Shown here: in pieces, positions 8,329-17,653 of the stretch | Layout: the number at the start of each line of letters is the position of its first letter | Numbering within the stretch: the stretch's first letter is position 1 | Origin: Embleya scabrispora | GTDB taxonomy: Bacteria; Actinomycetota; Actinomycetes; Streptomycetales; Streptomycetaceae | NCBI RefSeq assembly: GCF_002024165.1 | Contig: NZ_MWQN01000001.1 | Coordinates: forward strand, 1,302,001 to 1,366,000 | DNA length: 64,000 nucleotides | Direction of reading: 5' to 3' | Translations under genes and position numbers: made by a program | Notes under the pieces: generated by a model | The model's database searches: none | What the model saw: only the letters and a program-made list of their open reading frames with translations | Told to the model about the DNA's origin: nothing

Positions 8329-8947
8329 CGCCCGCCGTACCTCCTGACTTGGTTCGCTCGTCGTTGGCCCAGTCAAGCAGGGCCGGGGTGGCGTGGCGCA
8401 ACGTGCGGAACGCCCGGAACCCGTCCACCGCCAAGCGCGGCCGGAGCAGTTCGCGCTCCGGGGTGTCGGTGATCACCCGGATCACCCCGGCCGGCCGCTC
8501 CCCCGCCGCCGCGAGCAGGTACGCCGACTCCATGTCGGCGGCCAGCACGCCCCGTTCGCGGAGCGTGCCCCGGGCCCGACCCTTGACCAGCTTGTCCACC
8601 GTCTCGATCGGGCCGTGATGCAGCGTCAGCTTCGGCGAGACCCGCTGCATCCACTCCAACAGCACCCCGGACGTGGGCAGTTCGACCACCGTCCCGTCCG
8701 AGCCGCGCACCTCGGAGGCGACCACCACGTCACCCACCGCGACCCCCGGTCCCACGCCCGCGCCGAATCCCGCCACCGCCAACGTGCCGAACTCCTCGGC
8801 CGGCAGCGCGGACAGGGCCCGCGCGCGGGCACGAGCCTTGTCCGCTCCCATGCCCGCGCGCACCACGCGCACGTTGAACGCCCCCATCAGCCCCGCCTCG
8901 ACCGCGCGCATCTCGATCCGAAGCGGAGTGACCACCATCAAGGGCAT
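8309..8947 (-). CDS. hpnG: nucleoside phosphorylase family protein, HpnG-like
   Basis: A 212-residue phosphorylase-superfamily protein with the active-site VLAADMESAYLLAAAGE near residue 140 and a glycine-rich AVAGFGAGVGPGVAVGDVV near 60. HpnG removes adenine from adenosylhopane to give phosphoribohopane/ribosylhopane. It starts 3 nt after the squalene-hopene cyclase stop, and its C-terminus overlaps the aminotransferase start. Its substrate is made by the radical-SAM enzyme HpnH, whose gene is not in this window although it normally sits between hpnG and the aminotransferase. Confidence 0.82.
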   Translation of the reverse strand: MPLMVVTPLRIEMRAVEAGLMGAFNVRVVRAGMGADKARARARALSALPAEEFGTLAVAGFGAGVGPGVAVGDVVVASEVRGSDGTVVELPTSGVLLEWMQRVSPKLTLHHGPIETVDKLVKGRARGTLRERGVLAADMESAYLLAAAGERPAGVIRVITDTPERELLRPRLAVDGFRAFRTLRHATPALLDWANDERTKSGGTAGDDVRPG

Positions 8948-8950
8948 GAT

Positions 8951-10864
8951 TCAGCCTGTCGTCCTGGCATACCGGCCGAGCGCCATCACGGGGAAGACGA
9001 GCCGGTACATGTGGTACTTGATGTAGAAGTCGCCGGGGAAACCGGTGCCGGTGAACTGCGGCTCGTCCCAACCGCCCAGCTCGTTCTGATGCTCGGTCAG
9101 CCAGTCGATCCCACGCTGCGCGACCTCGCCGAACTCGCCTGCCGCATGCAGCGCGAGCAGCGCCCACGCGGTCTGCGACGCGGTCGACTCGCCGCGTCCC
9201 GACCAGGCCTCGGCCTCGTCGTAGCTGCGCAGATCCTCGCCCCAGCCGCCGTCCGGGTTCTGCCGCGCCTCCAGCCAGGCCACCGCGCGCCGGATCGCCG
9301 CGTGTCGGGGGTCGACCCCGGCGGTCACCAGCGCCGGCACCACCGCGCCGGTGCCGTAGACGTAGTTCGCGCCCCAGCGGCCGAACCAGGAGCCGTCCGC
9401 CTCCTGATGCTCCATCAGCCACTTGACGCCGTCGGCCACGTAGGAGCTGTAGCGGGCGCCGCCGTCGGCCAGCATCTCCACGATGTGCGCGGTCACGTCG
9501 GCCGAGGGCGGATCGGTGACCGCGCCGAAATCACTGAACGGCAACTTCAGCGGCAGGATGCTGACGTTGTCCGCGTCGAACGCGCCCCACCCGCCGTCCT
9601 TGCTGCGCATCCCGGCGGTCCACCGCTCGGCCCGGTCCAGAACCGCGTCCTTGCGCGCCCCGTCGGGGTGGTCGGTGTAGCGCAGGGCCATCACGATCTC
9701 GGCCGTGTCGTCGGTGTCCGGGTAGTAGTCATTGGCGAACTCGAAGGCCCACCCGCCCGGTTCCAGATGCGGTCGGCGCACCGCCCAGTCGCCGACCTCG
9801 CGGATCTCCTCGTCCATCAGCCACCCGGCCGCCTTGACCACCCTCGGGTCGCCCGCCGGGACCCCCGCGTCCCGCAGGGCGACCAGGGTCAGGCCCGTGT
9901 CCCACACCGGCGACTGGCACGCCTCGAACCGGCGGCGCACCTCGCCGTCCTCGTCGGTGTCCACGATGGTGAAGCCGTCCAGGCCCTTGATGCCCTGGGC
10001 CATCACCGGGTGGTTGAGCGGATACCCCATCAGCCGCAGCGCGATCAGCGAGTAGACCCACGGCGGTTGGATGCCGCCCCAGCCGCCGTCGGCCTCCTGG
10101 CGGCGGATGATCCACTGCTCGGCCTTGCGCATCGCGGCCTGCCGGATCGGCTTGATCGGCCGCTTCCGGTACTGGTGCAGCCCGGCGTCCAGCGCGCGGA
10201 AGACCCGCGACCACGGGTCGGTGGCGGCCGTCTTGCCCACCACCGGCCTGGTCGGGCGCAGTTCGCCCAGGCCGAACGGCGCGGGCCGGACCGGGCGCAT
10301 CGAGCTGACGATGGTCAGCGGCACGATGGTCTGCCGGGCCCAGCAGGCGAAGTCGTAGACGTTGAGCGGGAACCACTTGGGCAGGTAGACGATCTCCGGC
10401 GGCAGCACCGGCAGTTCGTCCCACGACCACCAGCCGAAGAAGGCCAGCCAGAAGCGGGTGAACACCCGCGTCTCGGCCAGGCCGCCGCCGTCGCGGATGA
10501 ACTCCGCCGCCGCCGCCATGTGCTTGGCGTCGGGGTCGTCGCCCGCCAACTTCAGCGCCACGTAGGCCTCGACCGTCACCGACAGGTCGGCGGGCCCGCC
10601 GAAGAAGGTCGACCAGGTGCCGTCGGCGCGCTGGTTGGCCCGGATCCACCGGGCGCTCGCCGCGGTCTGTTCCTCGGTGCGGATGCCCAGGAACTCGCGG
10701 AAGAGCAGATCCTCGGCGTCCATCGTGACGTTGGTCTCGAGTTCCCCCTTCCACCAGCCCGCATCGTCCTGAAGCTCCATCAGATGAGCGACGGCCTTGT
10801 CGAGCGCGTCCCTGACCCTGTCATCACTGACATCGCCGATTCCCGGCTGGGCGGTCACTGTCAT
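8951..10864 (-). CDS. shc: squalene-hopene cyclase
   Basis: A 637-residue monotopic membrane cyclase converting squalene to hopene/hopanol. The catalytic acid motif DTDDTA is near residues 381-386. At least seven QW-type repeats can be seen (QDDAGWW, QRADGTW, QEADGGWGG, SKDGGWGAF, QEADGSWFG, QNPDGGWGE, QNELGGWDE), as expected for the alpha/alpha-barrel fold. Length is normal. It starts 4 nt after the prenyltransferase stop in the hpn operon. Product hopanoids act as membrane sterol analogues in streptomycetes. Confidence 0.97.
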   Translation of the reverse strand: MTVTAQPGIGDVSDDRVRDALDKAVAHLMELQDDAGWWKGELETNVTMDAEDLLFREFLGIRTEEQTAASARWIRANQRADGTWSTFFGGPADLSVTVEAYVALKLAGDDPDAKHMAAAAEFIRDGGGLAETRVFTRFWLAFFGWWSWDELPVLPPEIVYLPKWFPLNVYDFACWARQTIVPLTIVSSMRPVRPAPFGLGELRPTRPVVGKTAATDPWSRVFRALDAGLHQYRKRPIKPIRQAAMRKAEQWIIRRQEADGGWGGIQPPWVYSLIALRLMGYPLNHPVMAQGIKGLDGFTIVDTDEDGEVRRRFEACQSPVWDTGLTLVALRDAGVPAGDPRVVKAAGWLMDEEIREVGDWAVRRPHLEPGGWAFEFANDYYPDTDDTAEIVMALRYTDHPDGARKDAVLDRAERWTAGMRSKDGGWGAFDADNVSILPLKLPFSDFGAVTDPPSADVTAHIVEMLADGGARYSSYVADGVKWLMEHQEADGSWFGRWGANYVYGTGAVVPALVTAGVDPRHAAIRRAVAWLEARQNPDGGWGEDLRSYDEAEAWSGRGESTASQTAWALLALHAAGEFGEVAQRGIDWLTEHQNELGGWDEPQFTGTGFPGDFYIKYHMYRLVFPVMALGRYARTTG

Positions 10865-10868
10865 CTCT

Positions 10869-11897
10869 TCACAACTCCCGAGTGGTGGTGAAGGCCGCGA
10901 GAGAGGTCAGGTCCGTGTAGGTACCTTGCGGGACGTCCAGGGAGTCCAGGCAGGCCATCGCCTGCTCCAGGCGCCGAGCCGCCTCGGTCTCGGTGCGGGC
11001 ACGTCCGCCCGCCTCCTCGACCAGGCGCGCGGCCAGGGCCAGTCCCTCCTCGTTGCGCGGTCCTTCGTCCGTGTAGATGCGCGCCAGCTCACGGCCGGCG
11101 GTCGTGTCGCTCGCGAGCGCGGCGACGACCGGCACGGACTTCTTGCGCCGGCGCAGGTCGTTCCAGGCGGGTTTGCCGGTCACCTCGGGTCGCCCCCAGA
11201 TGCCCAGCAGGTCGTCCACCGCCTGGAAGGCGACGCCGAGGTGGTGCCCGAAGCCGTACAGCGCCTGCACGGTGCGCTCGTCGGCGCCCGCGAGGGCCGC
11301 CCCGATCGCCGACGCGCAGGCCAGCAGGGCCCCGGTCTTGTTGCCCGCCATGGTCAGGCACTCCTCGACGGTGACGTCGAGTCGGGCCTCGAAGGACAGG
11401 TCCTGGGACTGTCCGTCGATCAACCTGGCGGTCGCTTCGGTGAGCAGACGGGCGGCGCGATCGCCGTCCGCCTCGTCGGCGTCCATCAGGACCTGTTCGG
11501 CCAACACGAGCAGTCCGTCGCCGGCCAGGACGGCAAGTCCAGGACCGAAGACCTTCCACGCGGTGGGCCGATGCCGACGTTCCTCGTCGCCGTCCATGAG
11601 GTCGTCGTGGATCAGCGAGAAGTTGTGCACGAGTTCGACCGCGACCGCGCCCGGGACGCCCACGGCGGTCGGCGCGCCGACCGCCTCGGCGGACAGCAGC
11701 GCGAGGGCCGGGCGCAGCGCCTTGCCGCCGTTGCCCGGCAGTTCGCGGCCGGCCTCGTCGGCCCACCCCATGTGGTACGCGGCCACGCGGGCCAGGGGCG
11801 GTTCGAGTCGGGCGGTCGCGACCCGCAGCGCGGGGCGGCTCGCCTCGCGCGCGCGATCGAGCACGGCGGGGGCGATCGATGCGTCGGCGAGCGTCAT
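10869..11897 (-). CDS. polyprenyl (farnesyl-type) diphosphate synthase
   Basis: A 342-residue trans-isoprenyl diphosphate synthase: GGKALRPALALLSAEA near residue 70, first Asp-rich motif HDDLMDGDEERR near 105, GNKTGALLACA near 195 and second Asp-rich motif FQAVDDLLGIWG near 235. It supplies farnesyl diphosphate for squalene synthesis by HpnD/C/E. ATG 11897 overlaps the hpnE stop (ATGA), showing coupling. A longer upstream reading only covers the out-of-frame hpnE tail. Chain length is inferred from cluster context. Confidence 0.93.
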   Translation of the reverse strand: MTLADASIAPAVLDRAREASRPALRVATARLEPPLARVAAYHMGWADEAGRELPGNGGKALRPALALLSAEAVGAPTAVGVPGAVAVELVHNFSLIHDDLMDGDEERRHRPTAWKVFGPGLAVLAGDGLLVLAEQVLMDADEADGDRAARLLTEATARLIDGQSQDLSFEARLDVTVEECLTMAGNKTGALLACASAIGAALAGADERTVQALYGFGHHLGVAFQAVDDLLGIWGRPEVTGKPAWNDLRRRKKSVPVVAALASDTTAGRELARIYTDEGPRNEEGLALAARLVEEAGGRARTETEAARRLEQAMACLDSLDVPQGTYTDLTSLAAFTTTREL

Positions 11898-13267
11898 AGC
11901 GGCGTCGTCCTCTCCGGAATGGCACGGGTGCGGCCGAGATGCGGGAGGGCTTCGCGGGCGGCGGAAAGGCCGCTGCGAACGGCGCCCTCCATCGTCGCGG
12001 GCCATCCGGTGGCGGTCCACGCCCCGGCCAGGGCGAGACCGGGGATCGCGGTCCGGGGGCCGGGACGAAGCCGGCCCGAACCGGGAGCGGGACGGAAGGT
12101 CGCGGACCGTTCCTTGGTGACCACGAACCGCTCCACCCGGGCCTGCCGGGCAGCGGGCAGCACGCGGGCCAGCTCCGGGATGAACCTATCCCGCAGCTGC
12201 GCGCTCGTCAGGTCGATTTCCCGAGTCGCCGCGGACAACGACACCGCCACGTAGCGGCCCGGCGCCAGTCCGTGTCCGGCGCTGCGGTCGAACATCCACT
12301 GGACCGGGCTCCCGACGCCCGCGGTGAGCGGGACGTCCAGGACCGGGCGGTCGTAGACCACGTGCAGGTTCACGATCGGCGAGGTGCCGAGGCCGGTGAG
12401 CAGGTTCGGGTCGGCGAGCACGTCGTCGAGCAGCAGGGCGCCCGCGGGCAGCAGTCGGGCCGCGTCGTAGTGCGGTACGGCCAGCACCACCGCCTCGGCC
12501 TCGATCCGCTCGCCGCCCGCGTGGACGGCGAAGCCGCCGGCGCCGGCGTCGAGCGCGTCGACCCGGGCCCGCAGCCGCACCCGGACCCCCGCCTTGGCCA
12601 GCGCGCGGGCCGAGGCGTCGCCGTGCAGTTCCTGGAGCGGGACCAGGCTCCACCCGATGTCCGCGCCGTCGTTGTGGTCGAGCACGCCGGTGCGGAAGAC
12701 CTTGACCGCCATGGCGAGCGAGGCCTCGGTCGCGGGCAGGTTGAGCGTGGCGATGCCGATCAGGTCCCACATCGCCTCGCGCTCGCGGGCGGTGACACCG
12801 AACCGGTCCAGCCACGCGGCGAAGGTGGCCTCGTCCAGGGCGGGGTCGGCCGGGTCGAGCCGGCGCAGGGCGAGTGCGGCCAGGCCGACCCGGGCCCGGC
12901 CGGCCATGGTCAGCAGGGGATAGCGGGCCAGCGCCGAGGACAGGTGCAGCGGGGCGGGCAGGCCGGAGCGGGCGAGCCGGGTCCGGGTGCCCCAGGGGGT
13001 GCGGACCGGGACGTCCATCCGGCGCTGGAGGTGCACCTTGTCGGCGCTGCCGATGCGCTCCAGGAACGCGATGTATTCGGTACAGCAGCGCAGGAAGACG
13101 TGTTGCCCGTTGTCGAGCCACATGTCGTCGCGGCGCAGCGAGAACGTCGCCCCGCCCAGTCTGGGTCGGCCCTCGAGGAGGGTGACCTCGACGCCGGCGT
13201 CGGCGGCGGTGAGCGCGGCGGTGATGCCCGCCAGGCCGCCCCCGATCACCACCATGCGTGCGCTCAT
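11894..13267 (-). CDS. hpnE: hydroxysqualene dehydroxylase HpnE (FAD-dependent amine-oxidase fold)
   Basis: A 457-residue flavoprotein. The N-terminal dinucleotide fold VVIGGGLAGITAALTAADAG lies at residues 5-24, then LLEGRPRLGGATFS. The C-terminal FAD motif is GLALAGAWTATGWPATMEGAVRSG near 415-440, as in phytoene-desaturase-like oxidoreductases. HpnE reduces hydroxysqualene to squalene, the last step of the HpnCDE route. ATG 13267 is preferred (GGAG 6 nt upstream) over one 6 codons earlier. Cytoplasmic or membrane-associated; coupled to the prenyltransferase gene downstream. Confidence 0.93.
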   Translation of the reverse strand: MSARMVVIGGGLAGITAALTAADAGVEVTLLEGRPRLGGATFSLRRDDMWLDNGQHVFLRCCTEYIAFLERIGSADKVHLQRRMDVPVRTPWGTRTRLARSGLPAPLHLSSALARYPLLTMAGRARVGLAALALRRLDPADPALDEATFAAWLDRFGVTAREREAMWDLIGIATLNLPATEASLAMAVKVFRTGVLDHNDGADIGWSLVPLQELHGDASARALAKAGVRVRLRARVDALDAGAGGFAVHAGGERIEAEAVVLAVPHYDAARLLPAGALLLDDVLADPNLLTGLGTSPIVNLHVVYDRPVLDVPLTAGVGSPVQWMFDRSAGHGLAPGRYVAVSLSAATREIDLTSAQLRDRFIPELARVLPAARQARVERFVVTKERSATFRPAPGSGRLRPGPRTAIPGLALAGAWTATGWPATMEGAVRSGLSAAREALPHLGRTRAIPERTTPL

Positions 13268-13357
13268 GCCTTGCTCCGTACCCACGTGATCAATCCCTGT
13301 ACCGGCCCCTGCGACCGGTTTGTCCCACCGGCTCCGGGCCGGTCGTCGCTCGGTGTT

Positions 13358-14239
13358 TCACCGCCCGCGCGCGAGCAGCGAGCGGGCGCCGACCGGCAGT
13401 CCGGCGAGCGCGCGCGCGGCGATCTCGGCCTTCTCCCACCCCGGGAGGGAGAGCCGACCTATCAGCACCTGGCCCGGCTCCTCGCGGATCCTGGTGAGCA
13501 GCCGGCGGTAGATGCCCGCCATCGCCCCGGTGCTGGCGGCGCTGCGCCGGTCGAGCAGCGGGAGCAGGGTCAGGCCCCGCTCGAAGAGCTGTTCGGCGCG
13601 CTCGGCCTCGAACCGGACCATGTCGTCGAACGCGGCGCTCGGGGTGAACCGGCCGTCCCGCTGCCACGCGTCCTCCAGGCCGAACTTGGCCAGGTCCTCG
13701 CGGGGCAGGTAGACCCGGCCGTTGTCCTTGTCCTCCTTGATGTCGCGGAGGATGTTGGTGATCTGGAGCGCGATGCCCAGGGTGTCGGCCAGGTCGGGCG
13801 CGTGCAGCGGGTCGCGGGAGCCGAAGATGCCCAGCGAGAGCCGGCCCACCGTGCCCGCGACGCAGCGGCAGTAGACCCGCAACTCGTCGAAGGTCTCGTA
13901 CTCGGTCTCGCGCACGTCCATCTCGACGCCGTCGATCAGTTCGTCGAGCGCGGACAGCGGGATCGGGAACCGGGTCGCGGCGTCGGCGAGCGCGACCGCG
14001 ACCGGGTCGCGGTCCGCGCTCAGGTCCTTGAGCTGCTTGCGCATCCGGGCCAGCTCGGCGACCTTGCGGTCGGCGGGCAGGTCGCCGTCGCCGATGTCGT
14101 CGATCTCTCGCGCGAAGGCGTAGACGGCGCTGAGCGCGAGGCGCTTGGGCTCGGGCAGCAGCCTGATGCCGTAGTAGAAGTTGCGCGCCTGATTGCGGGT
14201 CAGGCGCTCGCAATACGCATACGAAGCGTCGACGTCCAT
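13358..14239 (-). CDS. hpnD: presqualene diphosphate synthase HpnD
   Basis: A 293-residue squalene/phytoene synthase family member. Asp-rich motifs are FAREIDDIGDGD near residue 50 and NILRDIKEDKDNGRVYLP near 175; ARNFYYGIRLLPEPKR is the typical N-terminal helix. HpnD condenses two farnesyl diphosphates to presqualene diphosphate. ATG 14239 follows AAAGGGGAACC. It is 10 nt downstream of hpnC and about 90 nt upstream of hpnE. The division of labour between the two paralogues follows the known HpnC/HpnD split. Confidence 0.93.
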   Translation of the reverse strand: MDVDASYAYCERLTRNQARNFYYGIRLLPEPKRLALSAVYAFAREIDDIGDGDLPADRKVAELARMRKQLKDLSADRDPVAVALADAATRFPIPLSALDELIDGVEMDVRETEYETFDELRVYCRCVAGTVGRLSLGIFGSRDPLHAPDLADTLGIALQITNILRDIKEDKDNGRVYLPREDLAKFGLEDAWQRDGRFTPSAAFDDMVRFEAERAEQLFERGLTLLPLLDRRSAASTGAMAGIYRRLLTRIREEPGQVLIGRLSLPGWEKAEIAARALAGLPVGARSLLARGR

Positions 14240-14249
14240 GGTTCCCCTT

Positions 14250-15149
14250 TTACCTCTTTCGTACCAGTACGCCGGACAGCTCGCGCAGCAGGGCGGCCTT
14301 CCCGGGTTTCGCCCGGTGGGCCAGGACGTCGAAACCGACGTCGCCGATCGCGGCCAGGGCCGCTCGTCCACCGGCCACGAACCCGGCGATCGCGAGGCGC
14401 TCGCGCCCTCGCAGTGTCCCCGCGAGCGGTGCGCCGGTGCGCAGCAGCCGCGTCGCGCGGTGTGCCTCGTAAGCGATCAGCCGCCGCACCGAGGGTGTGG
14501 CGGCGGGTGCGGCGAGGTCGGCCTCGGTGACGCCGAACCGGTCCATGTCCTCCCGCGGGAGGTAGATCCGGTCGCGGTCGAGGTCCTCCGCCACGTCCTG
14601 CAGGTGCTCGACGATCTGGAGCGCGGTGCAGATCTCGTCGGAGCGGGCGATGCGTTCCTCGGTGGCGCGGCCGAACACGTGCAGCACGATCCGGCCGACC
14701 GGATCCGCGGACAGCGCACAGTACGCGACCAGGTCGTCGTAGGTCGCGTAGCGGCGGACCACCTGGTCCTGCCGGTTGGCCTCGATCAGACCCAGGAACG
14801 GCTCGATCGGCAGATCGAGTTCGCGCACGCTCGGTTGCAGCCGGCGCAAGACCTCCAGGCGCGGCTCGCCGGTGAAGACCCGGCGCAGGTCGGTCTCGAA
14901 CGCGTCGAGTTGGGCGACCCGATCCCCCTGAGCCTCGTCGCCGATGTCGTCGACCAGGCGGGCGAAGCCGTAGACGGCCAGCAGGTGTCGCCGGTGATCG
15001 GGGCGCAGGATCCCCATCGCCACGGGGAAGTTCTCGTGGCCGGCCTGACGCATGACCACGTCCGGGTCGATGATCGCGGCGTCGATGCCCGCCGTGTCGT
15101 CGTCACTCGCGCCGGGCGCGCGCTCGAGACCGCGGGAATCACTCCCCAT
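14250..15149 (-). CDS. hpnC: hydroxysqualene synthase HpnC (squalene synthase family)
   Basis: A 299-residue squalene/phytoene synthase family protein, first gene of the hopanoid operon. Asp-rich motifs are GFARLVDDIGDEAQ near residue 65 and HLQDVAEDLDRDRIYLP near 190; GHENFPVAMGILRPDHR near the N-terminus is typical of HpnC. It converts presqualene diphosphate to hydroxysqualene. ATG 15149 has AGGGAGAGAT directly upstream; upstream in-frame codons look untranslated. The operon promoter should lie in the 0.56-kb gap before it, but I cannot place it with confidence. Confidence 0.92.
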   Translation of the reverse strand: MGSDSRGLERAPGASDDDTAGIDAAIIDPDVVMRQAGHENFPVAMGILRPDHRRHLLAVYGFARLVDDIGDEAQGDRVAQLDAFETDLRRVFTGEPRLEVLRRLQPSVRELDLPIEPFLGLIEANRQDQVVRRYATYDDLVAYCALSADPVGRIVLHVFGRATEERIARSDEICTALQIVEHLQDVAEDLDRDRIYLPREDMDRFGVTEADLAAPAATPSVRRLIAYEAHRATRLLRTGAPLAGTLRGRERLAIAGFVAGGRAALAAIGDVGFDVLAHRAKPGKAALLRELSGVLVRKR

Positions 15150-15713
15150 ATCTCTCCCTGGGCCCCCGAAAACATCCCCAACATTACAGTTGGCCAGGAA
15201 TTCGTGCCGTCCCGGTCGGTCTGACGGTTCAGCTTGCCCGATCGAAGTCGGATCGATCAAGCACCGAGAACACGCGTGTCATAGCTCACCCGGACTTTTC
15301 CTTCACGAAACACTTTTGTTATCACCACGAACGTCCGGGGCACCTTCGACGATCCCCGTACCACTCAGGACGTCCGGCATGCCCCGGTGGTTTCTGGGCA
15401 CCCGGGGAGGTTTCGTCGCACGATCCCCTCCTTGCGGAGTAGTGCGGAGTTCCGCCTTCCGCATGAGGAGTACGGCGATTATCCGTGCGCAATGGACCAA
15501 GTGGGGTCGATAAAGCGAGTGCTCGGCGAAATGTTGATCAACTTTCCGGATTTGCGGAATACCCGGAGGATAGCGGTGCGCGCCGACACGCCGCCGTACA
15601 CCGAATCGATACCCGAATGCGCGGCCCCCCGCCGAACCGCCTCCATCCGGCCGACTGCTTCGGGCTGCGGCCCCGCCGATCCTCGCCGGAGCGGACCCGG
15701 GCCGGCTCCGGTC
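15150..15713. other. gene-free gap upstream of hpnC
   Basis: No convincing coding frame is visible on either strand. A locally AT-richer patch (about 15290-15330) and two GTCCGG-containing near-repeats (15343 and 15371 regions) may belong to the hpn promoter. The left part of the gap (up to 15713) holds the likely terminator of the importer operon. Confidence 0.5.
15686..15711 (-). terminator. candidate terminator of the ABC importer operon
   Basis: CCGGAGC (15686-15692) pairs with GCTCCGG (15705-15711), with further GC pairing in the loop. It begins 2 nt after the stop of the last importer gene. No U-tract, as is common in streptomycetes. Confidence 0.45.
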
Positions 15714-16691
15714 TCAGGCCGGGTGGTGGCAGGCGACCTCGACGTCGTCCAGGATCTCCCGTACCGGCCGCCGCTCGGCGCACACCTCGGTCGCCAGGGC
15801 GCAGCGCGGGTGGAACGCGCAGCCCGAGGGCGGGTCGAGCGCCGAGGGCACCTCGCCGATCGCGCCCGCGCCGAAGTCGGCCGCGCTCGCCGGGCCGGTC
15901 CGCTCGGGGTCGGGCACGGGCACGCTCGCGAGCAGCAGGCGCGGATACGGGTGGCGCGGCCGGGCCAGGACCGAGGCGGCCGGCCCCAGCTCGACGATGC
16001 GACCCAGGTACATCACCGCTGCCCGGTCGGCGAGCCGGCGGGCGATGTCGATCTCGTGGGTGATCACCACGATCGCCAGGTCCGACTCGGCGCGCAGCCG
16101 CAGCAGCAGGTCGACCACGGTCGCCTTGACACTCGCGTCCAAACTCGCGGTGGGCTCGTCGAGCACCAGCACGCGCGGGCGCACGAGCAGCGCGCGGGCC
16201 AGCACCAGGCGGGCCAGTTCGCCGCCGCTCAGCTCACCGGGCAGGCGGTCCAGGTGCTCCGTCGACAGGCCGACCCGCTCCACCATCTCGGCCACCAGCG
16301 CGTCGCGTTCGGCGCGGCCGGCGCCCAGGCCGTGCACCCGCAGCGGCTGGTCGAGGGCGTGCCGCAGGGTGCGGCGGCGATTGAACGCGGCCCGGGGGTT
16401 CTGTGTGACGAGCTGGATCAGCCGCTGATCGGCGGGGGTTCGCCCGCCGGTCAGCTCGCGGCCGGCCAGTGCGACGGTGCCCGAGGTCGCGGTGTCCAGG
16501 CCCGCGAGCATCCGGGCGACGGTGGTCTTGCCGCATCCGGACTCGCCGACCACGGCCAACACCTCGCCGGCGGCGACCTCGAACGAGACGTCCTCGACGG
16601 CGTGCACCACCCGCGGCGCGGTCCGCCGGCCGAAGGATCGCGGCAGGGTGAACCGACGGGTCAACCCCTGTACGTCGAGCAGCGCGGTCAT
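15714..16691 (-). CDS. ABC transporter ATP-binding protein, Dpp/OppF type
   Basis: A 325-residue nucleotide-binding subunit of a peptide/nickel-type importer. Walker A GESGCGKTT is near residue 50, the Q-loop region TQNPRAAFNRR near 95, signature LSGGELARLVLARAL near 155 and Walker B VLVLDEPTASLDASV near 175. The C-terminal oligopeptide-transporter domain carries CAFHPRCALATEVC. Its start overlaps the stop of the upstream ATPase gene (ATGA). The signature SGGELAR differs from the common SGGQRQR. It works with the other ATPase on the membrane-inner face. Confidence 0.92.
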   Translation of the reverse strand: MTALLDVQGLTRRFTLPRSFGRRTAPRVVHAVEDVSFEVAAGEVLAVVGESGCGKTTVARMLAGLDTATSGTVALAGRELTGGRTPADQRLIQLVTQNPRAAFNRRRTLRHALDQPLRVHGLGAGRAERDALVAEMVERVGLSTEHLDRLPGELSGGELARLVLARALLVRPRVLVLDEPTASLDASVKATVVDLLLRLRAESDLAIVVITHEIDIARRLADRAAVMYLGRIVELGPAASVLARPRHPYPRLLLASVPVPDPERTGPASAADFGAGAIGEVPSALDPPSGCAFHPRCALATEVCAERRPVREILDDVEVACHHPA

Positions 16692-17653
16692 GCCCCGACC
16701 CGCTCACTCGCGAGGTGGCAGCGCACCGTGCCCGCCCCGTGTGCGGTGGGCTCGGGCATACGCTCCCGGCAGACCGGCAGCACCTGCGGGCAGCGCGGCG
16801 CGAACGGGCAACCCGGCAGCAGGTTCGCCCCCTCGGCGGTGCCCTCGATCGCGCGCAGCGGCCGATCCGCCGGCGTGGTCGCGGGCATCGCGGCGAGCAG
16901 CGCCCGGGTGTACGGGTGTCGCGGCGCGGCGAACAACTCCCGCACGGGGGCGGTCTCCACGAGTCGACCGCCGTACATCACCCCGACCCGGTCGCAGATC
17001 GTGGACACCACCGCGAGGTCGTGCGAGACGTAGACCAGGGCCAGTCCGAGCTTGTCCCGCAGGGTCAGCAGCAGGCGCAGCACCTGGGCCTGCACGGTCG
17101 GGTCCAGCGTGGTGGTGGGCTCGTCGGCGAGCAACAGCGCGGGTTCGTGCGCGAGCGCCGCGATGGCGATCACGACCCGCTGGAGCTGCCCGCCGGAGAA
17201 ACCGCCGGGCAGGTCGCGCGGGCGGTCCAGGACGGAGCCCAGGCCGATGCCGGTCAGCGTCTCGCGGACCTCGACGTCGTCCAGCCGATCGCCCAGGTAC
17301 CAGCGCAGTTGGCGTACGACCGGGGTGGTCGGCGCCAGCGAGGTCATCGGTTGTTGCGGTACGAACGCCAGCCGCCGGCCGCGCACCCGGCGCAGGTCGC
17401 GTTCGCGCAGCGCGGCCAGGTCGGCGCCCTCGAACTCGATGGCCCGGGCCCGGCGGTGCGCGCCGGCCGGCAGCAGGCCCGTCAGCGCGGTGCACACGCT
17501 GCTCTTGCCGCTGCCCGACTCGCCGACCAGGCCCAGGATCTCGCCCGGCGCGACGTCGAAGGAGACCCCGCGCACCGCGGGCACCGGGCCGGGATAGGTG
17601 ACGTCGAGGTCGCGCACGCGCAGCAGCGCCGCGCCCGCGGTCGTCTCCGCCAT
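16688..17653 (-). CDS. ABC transporter ATP-binding protein, Dpp/OppD type
   Basis: A 321-residue ATPase: Walker A GESGSGKSS near residue 41, Q-loop FVPQQPMTSLAP near 95, signature FSGGQLQRVVIAIAAL near 145, Walker B LLLADEPTTTLDP near 165, H-loop VSHDLAVV near 195. The C-terminal Cys-rich loop (CPFAPRCPQVLPVC) is typical of OppD/DppD. ATG 17653 overlaps the TGA of the substrate-binding-protein gene. Second to last gene of the importer operon. Confidence 0.93.
   Translation of the reverse strand: MAETTAGAALLRVRDLDVTYPGPVPAVRGVSFDVAPGEILGLVGESGSGKSSVCTALTGLLPAGAHRRARAIEFEGADLAALRERDLRRVRGRRLAFVPQQPMTSLAPTTPVVRQLRWYLGDRLDDVEVRETLTGIGLGSVLDRPRDLPGGFSGGQLQRVVIAIAALAHEPALLLADEPTTTLDPTVQAQVLRLLLTLRDKLGLALVYVSHDLAVVSTICDRVGVMYGGRLVETAPVRELFAAPRHPYTRALLAAMPATTPADRPLRAIEGTAEGANLLPGCPFAPRCPQVLPVCRERMPEPTAHGAGTVRCHLASERVGA

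Noticed and set aside
15303-15500. 65-codon frame upstream of hpnC
   Set aside because: No conserved features; starts without a ribosome site.
15534-15545. GTTGATCAAC palindrome as another MarR box
   Set aside because: Wrong spacing compared with TTGAC-N3-RTCAA and not at a promoter that I can identify.
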